A stretch of 64,000 nt of DNA from contig QFQS01000001.1 in assembly GCA_003243455.1 (NCBI GenBank), positions 1-64,000 of the forward strand. The letters are read 5' to 3'. This document shows positions 8,947-18,240 of the stretch, one piece after another (the first letter of the stretch is position 1; the number at the start of each line of letters is the position of its first letter). The notes beneath the pieces were generated by a model, which was not told where the DNA came from, did not search any database, and saw only the letters and a program-made list of their open reading frames with translations. Origin of the DNA: Cereibacter sphaeroides (GTDB lineage: Bacteria > Pseudomonadota > Alphaproteobacteria > Rhodobacterales > Rhodobacteraceae). A program made the position numbers and the translations under genes.

Positions 8947-9509
8947 GCCGGTTCGTTGACGAAGGCGGATCGCGCCGTGAGCATGTAGCCGCCGCTGTCG
9001 TCTTTGGGAATGCGCAGACCGATCCCCGTGGTTGGAAAGATGGGATCGAAGATGGCGCAGGCGCGAATAAGCATCAGTTCGTTTTCCACGCCAACGTCTA
9101 GCGGATCAGGTAGATTGATCGGTTCATCACGGTCGGCGCAGGGCGCGGCCGCAGAGGGAAGTTCCCAGTTGTTCGTGCTGACGCGGGTGAGTTCAAGCCG
9201 CATACTGGTGCCGCAGTCTTGAAAGAGAACGGTGCGGGCGCACACAGCATCCTTGAGCATGTCATGCGACGGATCCACGGGGTTGCCCTCAGCATCCACG
9301 AAGTTGCCCAGGCGCAGGTCACGCACCACCATGTCAAGTGACCGCTCGAGCAGGACGTTGCGGGTCATCAACAGGCCGGATTCGAACGATGCCAGAAAGA
9401 TAGCCAGGAACAAGGGCATCATGATCACGAATTCGACCGTGGCGGTCCCATCCTCGCGCTGCGCAAAACGATCGGCCAGACGGCGCAGGAAGCCGGTTGC
9501 GCGGATCAT
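8943..9509 (-). CDS. TadE/TadG-family pilus assembly protein
   Basis: The 188-aa protein starts MIRATGFLRR and contains REDGTATVEFVIMMPLFLAIF near residues 18-38, the classical TadE-type motif with a conserved Glu and a single transmembrane helix; the rest is periplasmic with several Cys residues. The start at 9509 is supported by an ATGA overlap with the upstream vWA gene, although the frame stays open to 9713. Its neighbours on both sides are also Tad-like, so the three likely form one assembly unit. Confidence 0.85.
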   Translation of the reverse strand: MIRATGFLRRLADRFAQREDGTATVEFVIMMPLFLAIFLASFESGLLMTRNVLLERSLDMVVRDLRLGNFVDAEGNPVDPSHDMLKDAVCARTVLFQDCGTSMRLELTRVSTNNWELPSAAAPCADRDEPINLPDPLDVGVENELMLIRACAIFDPIFPTTGIGLRIPKDDSGGYMLTARSAFVNEPA

Positions 9510-11086
9510 TGCGTAAGCCTCAGATGGTTGATCTGGCTGGCGATCGCGCGGAACACAGACATAAGTTTTCCACCGTCGGCTTCGTAATCGTCCACCTCGT
9601 AGTACCTGGAGGTTTCCGGGGAAACGCAGCTCTTCAACTGGGTCTTGCCGCCACTGGGCGCGCCGAAGGCGATTGCGAAGACCTGGATGTTCTTGTTTTT
9701 TGTGGCTGTGCAAATTTGCTGCAGGCGTGTGTTCTTGGTCGCCGTGCTGGCCGTGGTCCGGAAGTTCGTCATCCAGGTGCTGTAGGATTCACCCTTGGGG
9801 TCCGCGTACAGTTTTTGCGCGACATACTGCAGCGAGGCATACTTCCACACGTCGGGCCAGCTGAGTTGGGTCCAGCCGGTAGAGCTGTTGAACGGCTTAC
9901 TCTGCCAGCGCGTCGAGGAAGAGTTGTCGGGCATGTAGTAGTCGTTTGACCCCGCCACGTTGTAATAGGCCGCCAGCTTGCCCGTGCTGGTCTGGCGATA
10001 GATGTTCGACGTTCCGGTCCGATAGGCCGTCTTGATGACGGTTTCCTCGGTGTTCTCGCCGTCTGTCATAACCACAAGGGCCTTGATGACCTCGCGGGCG
10101 GACGGATTGATTGGACGGTCAGAATAGGTGGAGTTTACCACACCCTTGGAGATCAGCGATGTGACGATACCGTTCGAGGCAGGATCGAGCAGGGTCATGC
10201 CCCATTTCACGCCGATGTCGATCGAGGTGTTCCCGTCGGCATCAAGGCCGCTGATCTTGTTTTTCAGCGCAGTCGGGCTGTCGCTGAAGGGCAGTACCGT
10301 GTTGCCGGACGCCGGAGGGCAGAAAAACAGCGATGGTGCACGGGTGCCGGATCCGGTGAAGGGGTCGACGTGGCTTGCCTGGATAATCGCGGTAGACTGC
10401 GAAACGGTCGTCGACGTAAAGGTCGTCGAGGGCAGGTCAAAGCACCAGGACGTGCTCTGGATCGGGGTGTAGTTGAACACCGAGGCCATGGTCTGACCAA
10501 GGTTTACTTGGCCACTGTAGGGAATGATCGACATGGTCGTGCGGCCTTCCTGGCTGCCGTCAAAGATCAGGTCGACGAATTCCCGCGCGGCTGGCTTGAG
10601 GTTGATAAGCCGGTTATTGCTGTCCATCGATCCCGATATGTCGAGGACCAGCGAGACTTCGATATCGGTGATACGTTCTTGCGCGCGGCTGTAGGCCGGG
10701 GCATCGAGTTCGTTGATGCCAAGCATCTGCATGAAGAAGGGGTCGACTTCCGACGACGCATGCACAATGACGGACCTCGAGTTGAAGTTTTCGTCGACGC
10801 TTACGTCTTTCAGTTTGTCGGCCAGCCCCGCTTTCAAGAAGTAGTCTCGAACCACATCTTCGGGTTCAAGCTTCTGTCCCATGCTGGCGGCGGCAAGAAC
10901 GGCCCGGTCTGTGGTCTGTTGCAGCGTCGTGCGACGTACCTCATAGCGCATGAGGTCCACGGCAAGGCCGCCCATCATGACCATAAGAGTGAAGAATATC
11001 AGAGCGAGGACGATTGCGCCGCCACTTTCGGACTGTGCAAAGCGCTGCAGCACAGCAGGGCGCCGGATACGGGACAAAGCGTGCAT
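9506..11086 (-). CDS. TadG-like protein with von Willebrand factor A domain
   Basis: The 526-aa protein has an N-terminal TadG segment (GGAIVLALIFFTLMVMMGG near residues 22-40, one membrane helix) followed by a periplasmic vWA domain. The MIDAS motif DISGS is at residues 149-153, and further metal-site residues lie in the VVMTDGEN segment. A long Ser/Thr/Asn-rich insertion sits within the domain. Such proteins accompany Flp/Tad pili and adhesion. It is the first gene of a three-gene operon with ATGA overlaps. The core tad genes (tadA, tadB, rcpA, flp) are not in the window. Confidence 0.88.
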   Translation of the reverse strand: MHALSRIRRPAVLQRFAQSESGGAIVLALIFFTLMVMMGGLAVDLMRYEVRRTTLQQTTDRAVLAAASMGQKLEPEDVVRDYFLKAGLADKLKDVSVDENFNSRSVIVHASSEVDPFFMQMLGINELDAPAYSRAQERITDIEVSLVLDISGSMDSNNRLINLKPAAREFVDLIFDGSQEGRTTMSIIPYSGQVNLGQTMASVFNYTPIQSTSWCFDLPSTTFTSTTVSQSTAIIQASHVDPFTGSGTRAPSLFFCPPASGNTVLPFSDSPTALKNKISGLDADGNTSIDIGVKWGMTLLDPASNGIVTSLISKGVVNSTYSDRPINPSAREVIKALVVMTDGENTEETVIKTAYRTGTSNIYRQTSTGKLAAYYNVAGSNDYYMPDNSSSTRWQSKPFNSSTGWTQLSWPDVWKYASLQYVAQKLYADPKGESYSTWMTNFRTTASTATKNTRLQQICTATKNKNIQVFAIAFGAPSGGKTQLKSCVSPETSRYYEVDDYEADGGKLMSVFRAIASQINHLRLTQ

Positions 11087-11515
11087 TCGTTAACGTCCTC
11101 TCTCAAAAATGGCCACCGGGTGGGGGAAATCCGCCGACCAGGTAAACTTGACCACGTTCCAAATACGCGGATGCATAGGGCAAAAATGTGGCGAGAGTCT
11201 TTGTTGACATTGGTTTTCCCATGTGCCGGGAAACGGTCTGTCAGTGGCTTTGGCAACTGTGAGATATCGGCGAACAATCGCCGATGACGGCAAACCGCAC
11301 TACAACCACAGGTTTTACAGCGCGCTGCGCCACACCGAATCACGAGGCAATTTGGCTCTGTGATTTTAGGGGCGCCGGGCAATTCGCCGCCCGATGCCCC
11401 GTCTTTCCTGCCATTGTGTTGCCATACTTGCAAAAAAGTGCGGCGCATTCCGCCCGCAATCCCTCTAGATTGGACATCAGGCACTACAAGCGTGCCGCCA
11501 AGCAGGGAGGAATGC
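11087..11515. other. Divergent intergenic region, Tad operon / gdh
   Basis: This 429-nt gap separates the minus-strand Tad operon from plus-strand gdh and should hold both promoters. A perfect 8-bp inverted repeat, ATCGGCGA (11266-11273) and TCGCCGAT (11278-11285) with a 4-nt loop, is the clearest structure. A GGGAGG ribosome site for gdh lies at 11505-11510. No gene with a supported start is seen in it. Confidence 0.5.
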
Positions 11516-12946
<1,431 letters not shown>

Positions 12947-13069
12947 TCCAAGGCTTGTCTTAAGGGCGATACGTGGCAGATGAATGGTGTCGGCCATGCG
13001 GCAAGAGGCCGTGTATTTCTGGCTTAACCTCGGTTGCCGATGTGGCCGCCGAAACATGCGGAGAAGATG

Positions 13070-13603
13070 ATGGCGAAGGAAAAGGAAGTAAGGTCACAGG
13101 CCAGCAACAAGCTGAAGACGCCGACCGATCTGGGCGGCAATGCGGTTAAGGACATCGCCGGTGCTTTGAACGGTCTTCTGGCTGACAGCTTCGCGCTTTA
13201 TTTCAAGACCAAGAATTTTCACTGGCATGTCTCGGGGCCGCATTTCCGCGATTATCACCTGATGTTGGACGAGCATGCCGCGCAGATTTTCGCCGCGACG
13301 GATGATATCGCAGAGCGGGTGCGCAAGATTGGCGGCACCACTTTGCGGTCGATCAACCAGGCGGCAAATATGACCCGCGTTCTGCCGAACGATGCGGAGT
13401 TCGTCGAGCCGGCTGACATGCTGGCCGAGTTGATGGAGGACAACAAAGCCTTCACCGCTGCCCTGCGCGCCGCTCGCACCGTGTGTGACGAGCATGAGGA
13501 CAGCGGATCGACCGCAATGATCGAGGTCTGGATCGACGAGACAGAACGGCGCACCTGGTTCCTGTACGAAACGCTGCGTCCGGCGATGACCTCGGGCCAC
13601 TAA
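13070..13603 (+). CDS. dps: Dps-family ferritin-like DNA protection protein
   Basis: The 177-aa protein matches Dps, a dodecamer that binds and oxidises iron and shields DNA under starvation and oxidative stress. The ferroxidase signature KTKNFHWHVSGPHF followed by LDEHAAQIFAATDDIAER supplies the inter-subunit His, Asp and Glu ligands. The N-terminus is Lys-rich, as in DNA-binding Dps forms. ATG 13070 is preferred over ATG 13067 and the upstream 13034 because GGAG lies at 13060-13063. A strong terminator follows 24 nt after the stop, so it is probably monocistronic. Confidence 0.92.
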   Translation: MAKEKEVRSQASNKLKTPTDLGGNAVKDIAGALNGLLADSFALYFKTKNFHWHVSGPHFRDYHLMLDEHAAQIFAATDDIAERVRKIGGTTLRSINQAANMTRVLPNDAEFVEPADMLAELMEDNKAFTAALRAARTVCDEHEDSGSTAMIEVWIDETERRTWFLYETLRPAMTSGH

Positions 13604-13626
13604 GCAGCGGCCGGTTAAGAAAAGCG

Positions 13627-13660
13627 AGGCCTGCTGACAGCATCTGTCAGCAGGCCTTTG
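13627..13660 (+). terminator. Rho-independent terminator after dps
   Basis: A long GC-rich hairpin (AGGCCTGCTGACAG, 13627-13640, against CTGTCAGCAGGCCT, 13644-13657) ends in TTTG. It lies 24 nt after the dps stop codon. Confidence 0.85.
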
Positions 13661-13698
13661 CTATTTCCGGTTGGGAAAGTGTGTGGAGGGCGAAGCAA

Positions 13699-14118
13699 AT
13701 GCGGAACTGGATTGGTGTGGCCTCCGCCGATCACGTGGCTGTCGGACGCGCTCAGGGCTTCATGCAGGTGAACCACGGAAAGGCCGCGCCCTTGCGGCGA
13801 ATGGCAGCGGCAGACATGATCGCCTATTACTCTCCGGTGCAGACATTCGGGACAAGAACCCCTTTGCAGGCATTTACTGCCATCGGAAAGGTCCGAGACA
13901 GCGAGATTTACCAAGGCTTCATGGCAGAGGGGTTCGTGCCCTATCGCCGGGATGTCGAATGGCTCTACTCGGAGGTCGCACAGATATCACCGCTGCTCGA
14001 CCGCCTGGAATTCACCGCTGGTCGCAAGAACTGGGGTTATGCCTTGCGCTTTGGACTGATCGAGGTCGGCGAGGGCGACATGCGGTTGATCGCAGAGTCG
14101 ATGGGCGCCGGGCTTTAG
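13699..14118 (+). CDS. EVE domain-containing protein
   Basis: The 139-aa protein is a single EVE domain (PUA-like fold, formerly UPF0310), a family thought to recognise modified bases in RNA or DNA. Recognisable parts are NWIGVASADHV at the start, GFMQVNHGKAAPLRRM, YYSPVQTFG and LQAFTAIGKV. ATG 13699 is set by GGAGGG at 13685-13690; a GTG at 13681 lies further up. The gene converges with the flavoprotein gene and overlaps it by four bases at the stop codons. The natural ligand is unknown. Confidence 0.85.
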   Translation: MRNWIGVASADHVAVGRAQGFMQVNHGKAAPLRRMAAADMIAYYSPVQTFGTRTPLQAFTAIGKVRDSEIYQGFMAEGFVPYRRDVEWLYSEVAQISPLLDRLEFTAGRKNWGYALRFGLIEVGEGDMRLIAESMGAGL

Positions 14119-16130
14119 GCCAACACCACCCGCTCTCGCAAAACCGTCGTATCTCCGTCGAACATCTCGCGCGCCACGCGGTGGCCGTCGTGAACCGCGT
14201 GGGCGATCAGGCCCGGTGCGCTTGCGTCACCGATGCGCAGCAGGGTGGCGAGGCCGCCCCTGTCAGATAGAGCGCGCCAAAGCTCATCCAGCGGTTCGCG
14301 GGATGTCACAGGGACAAAGCTTTCGCAAGGAATGCGCTGGCTCCGCCCAGTATAGACGCAATCGAGGCACGCCTGACCCGGTTCCAGCGCGGCGACGGTC
14401 AGGCCGGTCAGAACCTTTACGCCCCGTTCCAGCAGCCGCTTGTGCAGGCCCGCCTGCTCGACCGTATAGCCCGCCCATTCGGCCACCCGGCCCTCGGGCG
14501 TGACATAAGTCACGTCGCTGCCAGCAGAGGCGAGCATGTCGGCAAGGCCTGCGGCGAGGTGATAGTGATCGTCGTCAAAGATCACGATTGGGCCAACAGG
14601 ACGCCCGCCTGCCATGACGGTCTCCGGCGCTACTGTGCGAGGATCGCCTTCGCTGCCGATCCCGGCGGGATGGCTGCGCCCGCGTCCGTCAAGTCGCCAG
14701 CGGCTGCCTGTAGCGCAGACAACATGTGGCGCGCCGGTTGCCAGAACATCCTCCGGCGTCATGCGGCTGGCTGGGAAGATCTCGACATTCGGCAGCTTAC
14801 CGATCTGATGCAGCCGCCAGTCCCGCACGCGCGCCCATTCCGAAAGGCCGGGCAGTCGGCTTTCCAGGCTGACCCGGCCACCCAGCTTATCCTCAGCCTC
14901 CGCCAGCATCACCGGCACGCCGCGCCGGCCCAGTGTCAGTGCCGCCTCCAGCCCGGACGGGCCGCCGCCGACCACCAGCACCGGCTCACTCCGGCCCACC
15001 ACGGGGGGAACCCGTTCGGGATGCCAGCCGCGCCGCCATTCCTCGCCCATCGTCGGGTTCTGAGTGCAGCGGATCGGTGCGCCGAGGCCGTCATGCGCGT
15101 AGCAAATGTTGCAGCCGATGCATTCGCGGATGTCGTCGAATCGACCTTGCCTGATCTTTTCCGGCAGGAACGGATCGGCAATGGAAGGGCGGGCAGCGCC
15201 GATGAAGTCGAGCCTGCCCTGCCGTATCTCGGCCAGCATCGTCTCGGGGCTGGTAAACCGCCCCACGGCCACCACAGGTTTGCCAGTCGCCGCTTTCACA
15301 TGGCCAACGTGATCCGCCAGCGCGGCCTCCCGAACAAAGCGCGATGGTCCCATTTCGGTCGAATAATCCGGGATGGTCACATCGAACACATCCACCATAG
15401 GGGCCAGTGAACCAAGAAACTCGGCCCGCGCTTCGAGTCCCGTCCCATCCTCATCCGTGACTTCGATACGAATGGCGATGGCTGCGCGGTCTCCCGCCAC
15501 CTCCCGCGTCTCGGCGATAAGATCGGCGACGATCCGGCCGCGTTCGATCAGCGTCTTTCCACCGTCACGGTTCAGAACGGGATCAAGGAATTGCGACAGC
15601 AGATAGGTATGGGCCGCATAGACATAAATCACGTCAAATCCCGCCACCACCGCCCGCTCGACCGCAGCTCGGTGCCAGGCGCGCAGATCGAGCAAATCCT
15701 GCCTGTCCATCCGGCGGCTTTGCCATGGTGCGCCTTCGGCTGGCAGGCTGTCGGGGGCGATGGACCCCGCGCGGCTCAGCACGTTCTTCGACCGCAGCCC
15801 GCCGTGCCACAACTCCACCCCCGCCAACGCACCATGCGCGTGGACCGCCTCGGTCATCGCCGCCATGTTGGCCACATCGCCGTCGTCCCAAAGCGAGGCA
15901 TAGGGCGCGGGTGTGTCGTCCGACGTCGGATGGATCGAGCAATATTCGGTGTTCACAACACCCCAGCCGCCCTCGGCCTTGATCCCGCGCATGGTGGCCA
16001 GCGTCCGGGGGTAAAGGTTGCCCATCCCCGTGCAGTGCGGCACCTGCCAGAAGCGGTTCGGCGCCGTCACCGGCCCGATGCGCAAGGGCTGGAACAAGAG
16101 GTCAAAGCGATGGTCCTGGCTGTCAAGCAT
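14115..16130 (-). CDS. NADH:flavin oxidoreductase / methylamine-dehydrogenase-like iron-sulfur flavoprotein
   Basis: The 671-aa protein has the two-part layout of trimethylamine/dimethylamine dehydrogenase and the stachydrine or dimethylglycine demethylases. An Old-Yellow-Enzyme FMN barrel covers about residues 10-330. A 4Fe-4S motif with C337, C340, C343 and C355 follows, then a nucleotide-binding half starting VLVVGGGPSGLEA near residue 380. It diverges from soxB across a 180-nt gap. Since sarcosine oxidase removes the last methyl of N-methylglycines, an N-demethylase role upstream in the same pathway is likely. The actual substrate is inferred from context. Confidence 0.85.
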   Translation of the reverse strand: MLDSQDHRFDLLFQPLRIGPVTAPNRFWQVPHCTGMGNLYPRTLATMRGIKAEGGWGVVNTEYCSIHPTSDDTPAPYASLWDDGDVANMAAMTEAVHAHGALAGVELWHGGLRSKNVLSRAGSIAPDSLPAEGAPWQSRRMDRQDLLDLRAWHRAAVERAVVAGFDVIYVYAAHTYLLSQFLDPVLNRDGGKTLIERGRIVADLIAETREVAGDRAAIAIRIEVTDEDGTGLEARAEFLGSLAPMVDVFDVTIPDYSTEMGPSRFVREAALADHVGHVKAATGKPVVAVGRFTSPETMLAEIRQGRLDFIGAARPSIADPFLPEKIRQGRFDDIRECIGCNICYAHDGLGAPIRCTQNPTMGEEWRRGWHPERVPPVVGRSEPVLVVGGGPSGLEAALTLGRRGVPVMLAEAEDKLGGRVSLESRLPGLSEWARVRDWRLHQIGKLPNVEIFPASRMTPEDVLATGAPHVVCATGSRWRLDGRGRSHPAGIGSEGDPRTVAPETVMAGGRPVGPIVIFDDDHYHLAAGLADMLASAGSDVTYVTPEGRVAEWAGYTVEQAGLHKRLLERGVKVLTGLTVAALEPGQACLDCVYTGRSQRIPCESFVPVTSREPLDELWRALSDRGGLATLLRIGDASAPGLIAHAVHDGHRVAREMFDGDTTVLRERVVLA

Positions 16131-16310
16131 GCTGGCTCCTTCGGCGGTCAGACTGATCGGCGTGGGGCAGGGCTGTCAACGGCGGTGCGATTGGATGGCT
16201 GTGCGCCTGTTGCGACGCGAAATGTCGCGGGCAGACGTGGCCAGTTCGGTCAACCCTTGATAACCCGATGCGGACGCTGTTGATTGGCTGCGTCGACGGC
16301 GAGGGAAGCG

Positions 16311-17561
16311 ATGCGCTATTCAGGGTTGCGGGTCATCACGGAAGGGCTTTTCGGCAACAAGGGCTGGAAGCCGGCCTGGCGCAACCCCGCGCCCAAGGCC
16401 GAGTATGACGCGATCATCATCGGAGGCGGGGGCCACGGCCTGTCAACCGCCTATTACCTTGCCAAGAACCACGGACTGACCAATGTCGCGGTGCTGGAGA
16501 AAAGCCACATCGGTTCGGGCAACATCGGGCGCAACACGACGATCGTGCGGGCGAACTACTTCCTGCCCGGCAACAGCGAATTCTATTCGCATTCGCTGAA
16601 GCTGTGGGAAGGGATGGAAGCCGACCTGAACTACAACGTCATGCATTCCCAGCGCGGGCTGATCAACCTGTTCCACTCGGATGGCCAGCGCGACGCTTTC
16701 GTGCGGCGCGGCAATGCGATGATAAATCAGGGCGACGACGCGATCCTGTTGGATCGCGAAGGGGTGCGGCAACATCTGCCTTATCTCGATTTCGAACAGA
16801 CCCGCTTCCCGATCTACGGCGGCCTGCTGCACCCGCGCGGTGGCTCGGCGCGGCATGATGCCGTGGCCTGGGGCTATGCGCGCGGCGCCGATCAGCGCGG
16901 TGTGGACCTGATCCAGAACTGCGAGGTCACGGGGATCGACATCGAGAATGGCGTCGTAAAGGGCGTCCAGACCACGCGGGGTGCGATCAAGGCTAAGAAG
17001 GTCGCGATCATCGTTGCGGGTCGCTCGGGGCAGGTGGCGGCAATGGCCGGAATGCGCCTGCCGATCGAAAGCCATATCCTGCAGGCCTTTGTCAGCGAGG
17101 GGCTGAAGCCCGTCATCAACCACGTCGTCAGCTTTGGCATGGGTCACTTCTACATCAGCCAGTCCGACAAGGGTGGCCTGGTCTTCGGCGGCGACCTCGA
17201 TTTCTACGCGAGCTATGCCGCGCGGGGGAACCTGCCGATGGTCGAGCATGTGATGGAAGCGGGCATGACCCTGATGCCGATGATCGGTCGCGCCAAGGTG
17301 CTGCGGTCCTGGGGCGGGATCATGGACATGTCGCCGGACGGGTCGCCCATCATCGACAAGACCCATATCGAGGGCCTTTTCATCGACTGCGGCTGGAACT
17401 ACGGCGGCTTCAAGGCCGTCCCGGCCTCGGGCTGGTGCATGGCCCATCTGATGGCGACCGGCCAAAGCCACGAGGTTGCCCGCCGTTTCCGTCTTGACCG
17501 TTTCGCCACCGGACACCTTCTCGACGAAGAAGGCACCGGCAGCCAGCACAACCTGCACTGA
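16311..17561 (+). CDS. soxB: Sarcosine oxidase subunit beta
   Basis: The 416-aa protein is the beta subunit of the heterotetrameric sarcosine oxidase, which oxidatively demethylates sarcosine to glycine and passes the one-carbon unit to tetrahydrofolate. The N-terminal FAD-binding Rossmann motif reads IIIGGGGHGLSTAYY near residues 35-49, with RNTTIVRANYF downstream near the covalent-flavin region. The start ATG 16311 follows GAGGGA; an upstream frame to 16284 lacks support. It heads the operon soxB-unknown-soxD-soxA-soxG, all genes touching or overlapping. Confidence 0.95.
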   Translation: MRYSGLRVITEGLFGNKGWKPAWRNPAPKAEYDAIIIGGGGHGLSTAYYLAKNHGLTNVAVLEKSHIGSGNIGRNTTIVRANYFLPGNSEFYSHSLKLWEGMEADLNYNVMHSQRGLINLFHSDGQRDAFVRRGNAMINQGDDAILLDREGVRQHLPYLDFEQTRFPIYGGLLHPRGGSARHDAVAWGYARGADQRGVDLIQNCEVTGIDIENGVVKGVQTTRGAIKAKKVAIIVAGRSGQVAAMAGMRLPIESHILQAFVSEGLKPVINHVVSFGMGHFYISQSDKGGLVFGGDLDFYASYAARGNLPMVEHVMEAGMTLMPMIGRAKVLRSWGGIMDMSPDGSPIIDKTHIEGLFIDCGWNYGGFKAVPASGWCMAHLMATGQSHEVARRFRLDRFATGHLLDEEGTGSQHNLH

Positions 17562-17947
17562 TGCGCGCACTTCTCATCATCGCCGCGCTGATCGTTGCAG
17601 CCCCGGCCATGGGCCAGATCACCGACCCCGCAAAGAACCCATGCGCCGGGGCCAATGGCCTCGACATCTGCGCCGCCGCCAAGGCAACGGCGAAGGCTAT
17701 CTCGCCCAAGCTGCCGCGAGAGATCGCGCCCGGGATCTGGGTGCAATCGGCAGATCAGGGCGGCCCGCAGGTGCAGCTTCAACTGATGGTTGCCTCCGAC
17801 CTGCGTCTGCCGGACGAGGCGGGTTTCGCCAAACTTGCCTGCGGTGAGCCGCCGCTTGCCGCGCTGATCATGCGCGGCGGGCAGGTTGCCTATCACCTTA
17901 ACGACCGTGTGATTGCCACCGTCACATCCTGCAAAGAGGCCGACTGA
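17561..17947 (+). CDS. Exported protein of unknown function inside the sarcosine oxidase operon
   Basis: The 128-aa protein begins with a clear signal peptide (MRALLIIAALIVAAPAMG, cleavage near residue 18-19) and has a mature part with Cys residues near positions 28, 37, 95 and 124, which could form disulfides. No family is recognised. Its start shares one base with the soxB stop and its stop shares one base with the soxD start, so it is translated as part of the operon. Known sarcosine oxidases are cytoplasmic complexes, so an exported member is unexpected. Confidence 0.85.
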   Translation: MRALLIIAALIVAAPAMGQITDPAKNPCAGANGLDICAAAKATAKAISPKLPREIAPGIWVQSADQGGPQVQLQLMVASDLRLPDEAGFAKLACGEPPLAALIMRGGQVAYHLNDRVIATVTSCKEAD

Positions 17948-18240
17948 TGCGTATCAACTGCCCCCTCTGCGGCCCTCGGGATCGGCGTGAGTTCTACTAC
18001 TACGGCGCGGCGGATTACCTGAACCGCCCCGCACAGGATGCTGAACCGCAGGCCTGGGACGATTATTTGCACCTGCGCGACAACCCTGCCGGGGTCACGC
18101 GCGACCTGTGGTATCACGAGTCCGGCTGCACCAGCTGGCTGGTCATCACCCGCAACACGGTGACGCATGAGATTGGCGAAGTGGCGCTGGTAGCTGCCGC
18201 CGAACCGGCCAAACCCGCACCGCGGAGGACGCGCGCATGA
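17947..18240 (+). CDS. soxD: Sarcosine oxidase subunit delta
   Basis: The 97-aa protein matches the small zinc-containing delta subunit of heterotetrameric sarcosine oxidase. It starts MRINCPLCGPRDRREF, giving the first two Cys ligands, and has the typical DDYLHLRDNPAG and LWYHESGCTSWL segments with the further His and Cys ligands. Its start overlaps the preceding gene by one base and its stop overlaps soxA by four bases. Confidence 0.95.
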   Translation: MRINCPLCGPRDRREFYYYGAADYLNRPAQDAEPQAWDDYLHLRDNPAGVTRDLWYHESGCTSWLVITRNTVTHEIGEVALVAAAEPAKPAPRRTRA

